From Alphaproteobacteria bacterium (GTDB taxonomy: Bacteria > Pseudomonadota > Alphaproteobacteria > Micavibrionales > Micavibrionaceae): a stretch of 9,894 nt of DNA. A program made the position numbers and the translations under genes. How positions within the stretch are numbered: position 1 is the stretch's first letter; each line of letters opens with the position of its first letter. The stretch is from NCBI GenBank assembly GCA_023140905.1, contig JAGLKS010000068.1, positions 1 through 9,894 of the forward strand, in the 5' to 3' direction. Shown here in pieces: positions 6,332 through 9,894 of the stretch. The notes below the pieces were generated by a model. That model searched no databases and was not told the origin of the DNA. It saw only the letters and a program-made list of their open reading frames with translations.

Positions 6332-7543
6332 CTATACATCTCTTAATGCTTTCACAGAGAAACCTGCATCTTCAAGTGTTTGAATAATTTCATCGACATG
6401 AAGACGATCTCGCGCTTCAATAACAACTTCCAATTCTGCGCGTTTAAGAGAGACTGTCTGCATCATACGTTGATGGATAACCTCAATCACATTAGCCCCT
6501 GCACTTCCAATAATGCGCGAAATATCAGATAACTGCCCCGGTGTATCATCAATTTCAAAAATTAGGCGTGTGATACGTCCTTCGCGGATCAGACCACGTA
6601 AAATCAAAGTTGACAGCGTGCGCGAGTCTATATTGCCTCCACACAAAACCATTCCAACTTTTTTTCCTTTGAAGTAGTCAATATTTTTCTTGATAACAGC
6701 CAGCCCCACGCCTGCTGCCCCTTCTGCTACCAGTTTTTCATCATTGAGCAAATTATATATAGCGATTTCAATTTCACGCTCACTTGCAGTAAAAATCTTA
6801 TCGACCAGCCCATCAATAATTTTAAAATCTTTTTCAGAAGGCGTTTTAACCGCTATCCCTTCAGCAATTGTTAAATCCCCCCCTGTGAATGGGCGACGCT
6901 CTTTCATTGCTAACATAGCGTCAAAGTTCTCGGCTTGCGCCCCAATCACCTCAACATCAGGGTTAATACCTTTAATTGCTGTTGCCACACCAGCAATCAT
7001 TCCTCCACCACCAATAGGCACAACTACAACATCCAGATCAGGCACTTGCTCCAGCATCTCCAATCCTAGAGTCCCTTGGCCCGCAATAACAACATCATCA
7101 TCAAAAGGATGGATGAATGTTAAATTCTCTTCTTCTGCTATACGCATAGTTTCGCCAACTGACTCATCAAATCCATTCCCGTAAAGAATAACTTTGGCAC
7201 CAAAATCTTCGGTACGTTTTATTTTATTGAATGGTGTAAATTTTGGCATAATAATTGTCGATGGAATACCAAGACGTGTTGCATTATATGCTACGCCTTG
7301 TGCATGATTCCCTGCACTACATGCAATAACACCTTTCTCCCGCTGTTCATCACTAAGAGATAAAAGCTTGTTTAAAGCACCACGTGCTTTGAAAGAACTT
7401 GTGTGCTGTAAATTTTCAAGCTTAAGATAAAGATCAATTCCCAAGTGAAGAGAAAGCCTAGTCGCTTTAACAGTCGGTGTTAATATCACCGCATCCTTGA
7501 TTTTTTCACGTGCGTTAAGCACATCTTCGTATGTTATGCTCAT
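6332..7543 (-). CDS. ilvA: Threonine ammonia-lyase with C-terminal ACT domain
   Basis: This PLP enzyme deaminates L-threonine to 2-oxobutanoate, the first step toward isoleucine or of threonine breakdown. The product is 403 aa. The fold-type II PLP domain spans about residues 1-320: SSFKARGALN with the Schiff-base Lys52, SAGNHAQG (76-83), the phosphate-binding GGGG loop (178-181) and CGGNIDSRTL (301-310). A single ACT domain follows at about 327-403. This is the TdcB-like layout with one ACT domain, common in alphaproteobacteria where it is usually named ilvA, and not the two-domain E. coli IlvA. I chose the ATG at 7543 because MSITYEDVLNAREKI is the family N-terminus; a TTG at 7600 would add 19 unrelated residues. 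The Shine-Dalgarno is weak. Biosynthetic versus catabolic use cannot be decided here. Confidence 0.93.
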   Translation of the reverse strand: MSITYEDVLNAREKIKDAVILTPTVKATRLSLHLGIDLYLKLENLQHTSSFKARGALNKLLSLSDEQREKGVIACSAGNHAQGVAYNATRLGIPSTIIMPKFTPFNKIKRTEDFGAKVILYGNGFDESVGETMRIAEEENLTFIHPFDDDVVIAGQGTLGLEMLEQVPDLDVVVVPIGGGGMIAGVATAIKGINPDVEVIGAQAENFDAMLAMKERRPFTGGDLTIAEGIAVKTPSEKDFKIIDGLVDKIFTASEREIEIAIYNLLNDEKLVAEGAAGVGLAVIKKNIDYFKGKKVGMVLCGGNIDSRTLSTLILRGLIREGRITRLIFEIDDTPGQLSDISRIIGSAGANVIEVIHQRMMQTVSLKRAELEVVIEARDRLHVDEIIQTLEDAGFSVKALRDV

Positions 7544-7574
7544 TGTTCCAGCCTTGTTGGATGAGGCTGCAACG

Positions 7575-7590
7575 CTACATCCATTTGTAG
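7575..7590. repeat. Short inverted repeat upstream of ilvA
   Basis: CTACA and TGTAG flank a 6-nt centre 32 nt upstream of the ilvA start codon. It could be an operator or a small leader hairpin. Five-base arms are common by chance, so confidence in a function is low. Confidence 0.25.
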
Positions 7591-7666
7591 AAAAAATCAA
7601 CTATCCGAATAGCCAAATTTCCTTATTCCCGTATTATTCTTAAGTGAAACTATCTATATGCCACAT

Positions 7667-7695
7667 TTGACAATGTAGGAATTATGTCCTATACT
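7667..7695 (+). promoter_or_regulatory. Near-consensus sigma70 promoter of the 7703 gene
   Basis: TTGACA (7667-7672, perfect) and TATACT (7690-7695, 5 of 6) are separated by the optimal 17 nt. This is the best promoter in the window. The predicted transcription start, about 7-8 nt past the -10, coincides with the A of the ATG at 7703, so the message should have essentially no 5' leader. It lies in the divergent region that also serves ilvA on the other strand. Confidence 0.75.
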
Positions 7696-7702
7696 CTATC
7701 TC

Positions 7703-7963
7703 ATGACTGAGAAAAACAAACATGAAGCAACAACAAGTAAAGAAAAACACCTAATTGGCCAAAAAGTTAGCCAAATATTTCCGTATCTCGACAAACAAAC
7801 TATACAGATTTTCCGTTTCAAGGGGATTATAGTAGTTTCACTTGAGAACACCGCGATTTACATAACACACGGCTATGCCCCATTTAGAGTTATTGGTAGG
7901 CAGAACAGCCTTGACTTTGGCCTAACATTCTTTCAGGCATCCAAAACATTTCTCCAAAATTAA
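7703..7963 (+). CDS. Small unknown protein, apparently leaderless mRNA
   Basis: I do not recognise this 86-residue protein. The first 16 residues are hydrophilic and Lys/Glu/Thr-rich. The rest looks like a small beta-rich domain (QTIQIFRFKGIIVVSLE, then IYITHGYAPFRVIG at about 51-64) with a helical end. There is no signal peptide or clear membrane helix. No Shine-Dalgarno precedes the ATG; instead a near-consensus promoter ends 7 nt before it, which supports both the gene and this start. The last 74 nt overlap, tail to tail, the exported protein gene on the other strand. Composition is plausible for a real protein, but without homologues it could also be a transcribed non-coding RNA locus. 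Function is unknown. Confidence 0.6.
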   Translation: MTEKNKHEATTSKEKHLIGQKVSQIFPYLDKQTIQIFRFKGIIVVSLENTAIYITHGYAPFRVIGRQNSLDFGLTFFQASKTFLQN

Positions 7964-8345
7964 TTGTAGGAATTTTCATACCGCATCGGTCATATACATT
8001 CCTCATCTGAGAATAATTATCAGACGTAAAAAATTTCATGAGTTTCTTGTTTTCTTTTATTAATTTTTTTACGTTATCCTCAGATGTAGCAGATTTCTTG
8101 ATGTTTTTCATATACTCTTTGTATCCGTCAATATAACGCTGTGCTTTATCGTTGAATTTTTTAATCCTTCTGATATCTTTATTTGTACAAACGCTCTCTG
8201 CATTAGCTGTATTTGAGGTTGATGTGCCATGGCTGTTATTTGAATAGTGCGTCGTATAATCAACTGCTTGAGCATTTTTAATAACGGCACAGCAACTTAT
8301 AATGCTAATGGCATATAGAAGACTTACAAACATACGCATAAACAT
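7890..8345 (-). CDS. Unrecognised exported protein with three mature cysteines
   Basis: I do not recognise this 151-residue protein. It begins with a short basic stretch and a hydrophobic core (about residues 6-23) ending in AQA at 25-27, a good signal peptidase I site. IISC at 15-18 also fits a lipobox, so it may instead be a lipoprotein. The mature part has a Ser/Asn/Thr-rich linker (about 31-52), a Lys-rich helical region (about 57-105, partly KKLIKENKKLMKF), and Cys53, Cys121 and Cys147 that could form a disulfide in the periplasm. The ATG at 8345 has AGGA 8 nt upstream; another ATG at 8339 is possible. Its 3' end overlaps the 86-residue gene by 74 nt. Both the overlap and the lack of known relatives suggest a recent or lineage-specific gene. 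Confidence 0.72.
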   Translation of the reverse strand: MFMRMFVSLLYAISIISCCAVIKNAQAVDYTTHYSNNSHGTSTSNTANAESVCTNKDIRRIKKFNDKAQRYIDGYKEYMKNIKKSATSEDNVKKLIKENKKLMKFFTSDNYSQMRNVYDRCGMKIPTINFGEMFWMPERMLGQSQGCSAYQ

Positions 8346-8651
8346 AATATTTTTCCTTTAAATTCAACATGTAGAAAGACTACACTGAAGTCCTGTTATT
8401 AGCTTAACGTCATTTATGAATTCTTGCACAGATTTAAATGCTTTTTTCTATAAAAACATGCTGGACCACGGAAATTTATGTTATTATGTCTTTGTGAATG
8501 TATCGTATCTAACATCCTTTTTACTTACTATGGAACGGTCTAACAAGATCAGAGGATGCTTTTTACTTTCTTTTCATTTTCCCCTTAAGATCATCCCCAT
8601 TTTATTTTCCAAGTTTTATTCCCTCCCCACATAAGCAGGAGTACCCGAACC
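8346..8651. other. 306-nt region without a convincing gene
   Basis: This AT- and pyrimidine-rich stretch lies between two divergently transcribed genes and must hold both promoters. I see TATAAA at 8449-8454 with a poor -35 (TGCACA at 8425-8430, 18 nt spacing) pointing right. It would give a leader of about 190 nt before the PhoH gene. An inverted repeat TGTAG-N5-CTACA lies at 8370-8384. The last 70 nt before the PhoH start are strongly pyrimidine-biased on the plus strand and then give AGGAG at 8637-8641. A 72-codon open frame (8416-8634) has no Shine-Dalgarno and an odd Phe/Leu/Cys-rich composition, so I do not call it. Confidence 0.5.
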
Positions 8652-9404
8652 ATGGCAAAAAAATCAAGGAAAAACCGTAGTAACGTGCCCTATAAAGAAA
8701 ACATCGTTCATCCTCCCTCTTTCAAGAAAGATGATGGATGGCACCCACTTGATGCCGATATAGATGGACGCAGAGATCAGAAATACGTTAAGAACATTAA
8801 ACCTCGTTCTGATGGTCAGGCACAGCTTATACAATCGATTGACGAGTATAGCCTAACGCTGGCTATTGGACCGGCGGGAACAGGTAAGACATATCTTGCT
8901 ATTGCCAGCGCCGTACAGTCTCTGGAAAAAGGCACTGTCGAGCGCATTATTCTCTCTCGCCCGGCAATGGAAGCCGGAGAATCCCTTGGCTTCCTGCCTG
9001 GAGACTTACACGAGAAAATGGCTCCCTATTTGCGCCCGCTCTATGACTCATTAGGTGATAGACTTGGTGGCAAGCGCGTACGTCAATTATTGGAAGACGG
9101 CACGATTGAGATAGCTCCTATCGGATTTATGCGCGGACGAACTTTGAATAATGCGTTTGTCGTGATTGATGAAGCGCAGAACTGTACGTATGGACAGCTA
9201 AAGATGATCCTCTCGCGGCTAGGATGGCACTCCACCATGGTGGTAACAGGTGACCCTGATCAATCCGACTTGCTGGAAGGTATGTCCGGCCTAGCACAAA
9301 CAGCCGATCGCCTTGATACTCTGGATAATATAGCAGTGTGCCGCCTCGGTCAAAGTGACATCGTCCGTCATCCGCTTGTCGCCGAAATGCTGGGGGTTTT
9401 GTAG
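8652..9404 (+). CDS. PhoH-family P-loop ATPase, short form
   Basis: PhoH proteins are P-loop ATPases related to helicase superfamily I; the family is tied to RNA metabolism and stress, but the exact role is unsettled. This one has 250 residues. After a basic, probably disordered N-terminus (1-50) it has Walker A GPAGTGKT (73-80), SRPAMEAGESLGFLPGD (102-118), GFMRGRTL (158-165), Walker B VVIDEAQN (170-177) and the VTGDPDQSDL sensor region (198-207). It lacks the N-terminal KH-like domain of the PhoH/YbeZ found beside ybeY, and no ybeY is nearby, so it is the short paralogue type also seen in phages. AGGAG at 8637-8641 supports the ATG. It converges on the DUF3658-like gene 36 nt downstream. 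Confidence 0.88.
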   Translation: MAKKSRKNRSNVPYKENIVHPPSFKKDDGWHPLDADIDGRRDQKYVKNIKPRSDGQAQLIQSIDEYSLTLAIGPAGTGKTYLAIASAVQSLEKGTVERIILSRPAMEAGESLGFLPGDLHEKMAPYLRPLYDSLGDRLGGKRVRQLLEDGTIEIAPIGFMRGRTLNNAFVVIDEAQNCTYGQLKMILSRLGWHSTMVVTGDPDQSDLLEGMSGLAQTADRLDTLDNIAVCRLGQSDIVRHPLVAEMLGVL

Positions 9405-9409
9405 AGAAG

Positions 9410-9426
9410 CTAGGGTCAAGACCTAG
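9410..9426. terminator. Weak hairpin between convergent genes
   Basis: CTAGG and CCTAG enclose a 7-nt loop in the 36-nt gap between the PhoH gene and the opposing small gene. Only a loose T-rich TCTATTT follows on the plus strand and no T-run on the minus strand. If it is a terminator, it is a poor one; placement is the main argument. Confidence 0.25.
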
Positions 9427-9440
9427 TCTATTTAGAAGCC

Positions 9441-9689
9441 CTACGCTTTAGGCTTAACTATAAGGCGCACGGTACTGTCGCGCCAACGACGGAGATTGCC
9501 TTTAGCCTCCAGCTTATCATCTTCTACCAAAACGCGGATGCGATTGGCTACGTCTTGGCCGGTAAGGCTTGCTCCCTCAAACTCAGGAGCATCAAAAACT
9601 TTGGATATTACCATAGCCGTTTTCTGCCACTCTTTGCCAGCCGCAGATGATAATATGATCTTGTCTATGGTTTCACTGTTCTTGTTCAT
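9441..9689 (-). CDS. Small DUF3658-like protein
   Basis: The product has 82 residues, is hydrophilic and has no signal peptide. The layout is a helix (about 7-30, IDKIILSSAAGKEWQKTAMV), a loop, then LTGQDVANRIRVLVEDDKLEAKGNLRRWRDSTVRL at about 42-76. The final part (Arg-Ile-Arg-x-Leu-Val, Leu-Glu-Ala-x-Gly-Asn-Leu, Arg-x-x-x-Val-Arg-Leu) resembles the winged-helix-like DUF3658 domain, often a stand-alone small protein in alphaproteobacteria. This assignment is from memory of the pattern. The ATG at 9689 has GAAGG 9 nt upstream. The function of the family is unknown; a nucleic-acid-binding role is only a guess from the fold-like pattern. Confidence 0.72.
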   Translation of the reverse strand: MNKNSETIDKIILSSAAGKEWQKTAMVISKVFDAPEFEGASLTGQDVANRIRVLVEDDKLEAKGNLRRWRDSTVRLIVKPKA

Positions 9690-9724
9690 GGTTTATATGC
9701 CTTCGTTTGTACATGGAAGTGCTA

Positions 9725-9738
9725 CACGAAGTTTCGTG
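9725..9738. repeat. Inverted repeat CACGAA-GT-TTCGTG
   Basis: A perfect 6-bp inverted repeat, extendable to 8 bp past one mismatch, lies between the end of the membrane protein gene (stop at 9773) and the start of the DUF3658-like gene (9689). It is not followed by a T-run on either strand, so it is more likely an operator or an mRNA-end hairpin than a classical terminator. Confidence 0.35.
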
Positions 9739-9772
9739 GAGATGCAATGTTTGTGATGAATGGTGCGAATTG

Positions 9773-9894
9773 CTAGCCCCACCAAAACCAGCTGGTAAAT
9801 ACACCCACACCGAATCCCATTAACCCGCCTGAGAATGCACAAACCACATACGCTATGATGAAGGCTGCACCGTCTAGGTTGTTTTGATCTTCTT
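9773..9894 (-). CDS. C-terminus of a small membrane protein (5' part beyond window)
   Basis: A minus-strand frame is open from the right edge to a TAG at 9773-9775 and gives 39 residues. After EDQNNLDGA comes a hydrophobic stretch (FIIAYVVCAFSGGLMGFG and onward, about residues 11-34) and a WFWWG end. This looks like one Gly-rich membrane helix with an aromatic interface end, which argues for coding. The start is not in the window. The gene would precede the DUF3658-like gene on the same strand with 83 nt between them. Family unknown. Confidence 0.5.
   Translation of the reverse strand, partial: EDQNNLDGAAFIIAYVVCAFSGGLMGFGVGVFTSWFWWG

Noticed and set aside
6690..7184. 164-codon plus-strand frame inside ilvA
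   Set aside because: It is the antisense shadow of a well-conserved enzyme; Ser/Pro/Ile-rich composition shows it is not a gene.
8416..8634. 72-codon plus-strand open frame before the PhoH gene
   Set aside because: No Shine-Dalgarno, an unusual Phe/Leu/Cys/Tyr-rich composition typical of AT-rich non-coding DNA, and it fills a region that must carry two promoters.
1..9894. tRNA genes, CRISPR arrays, IS elements or a defence/toxin module
   Set aside because: No T-loop-like GTTCGAATC pattern, no regularly spaced repeats, no transposase or defence-related domains in any credible protein.

Overview
The window reads as a stretch of alphaproteobacterial chromosome with moderately low GC (roughly 40% by eye). 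The evidence is the rplI-rpsR-rpsF cluster facing fabD, the FabD/FabG types, an alphaproteobacterial-style Zur, and a Thr dehydratase with a C-terminal ACT domain. I cannot place it below class. Low-GC Micavibrio-like, Holosporales/Rickettsiales-like or uncultured Rhodospirillales-like lineages would all fit. I saw no tRNA, rRNA, IS element, CRISPR array or phage module.

Layout. Positions 1-938 (minus strand) hold the ribosomal operon rpsF (S6) - rpsR (S18) - rplI (L9, cut by the left edge). A 241-nt divergent region (939-1179) carries the rpsF promoter and a structured rpsF leader, and probably the fabD promoter. fabD (1180-2127) starts the fatty-acid synthesis part. An unrecognised minus-strand gene (2066-2704) then overlaps the fabD 3' end and separates it from fabG (2893-3630). 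The acpP/fabF genes that usually follow fabG are absent. After fabG come a HAD phosphatase (3668-4387, GTG start) and an integral-membrane acyltransferase of the OafA type (4535-5815).

Positions 5877-6326 encode a Zur/Fur-family zinc regulator. It is tail-to-tail with threonine ammonia-lyase (6332-7543, minus) across only 5 nt. Positions 7544-7702 form a divergent promoter region. To its right is a small unknown gene (7703-7963) whose near-consensus sigma70 promoter places transcription start at its ATG, suggesting a leaderless mRNA. Its 3' end overlaps that of an exported, cysteine-containing orphan protein (7890-8345, minus). A 306-nt region without a convincing gene (8346-8651) precedes a short PhoH-type P-loop ATPase (8652-9404). 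This faces a small DUF3658-like protein (9441-9689, minus). The right edge holds the C-terminus of a small membrane protein (9773-9894, minus).

How it fits together. Most genes are housekeeping: translation, fatty-acid initiation and reduction, zinc homeostasis, and Thr/Ile metabolism. No multi-gene undescribed system is evident. The points worth a second look are the split fab cluster, convergent genes with overlapping 3' ends, two genes that look leaderless with identical -10-to-ATG spacing, the rpsF leader structure, and two orphan genes that I could not assign.
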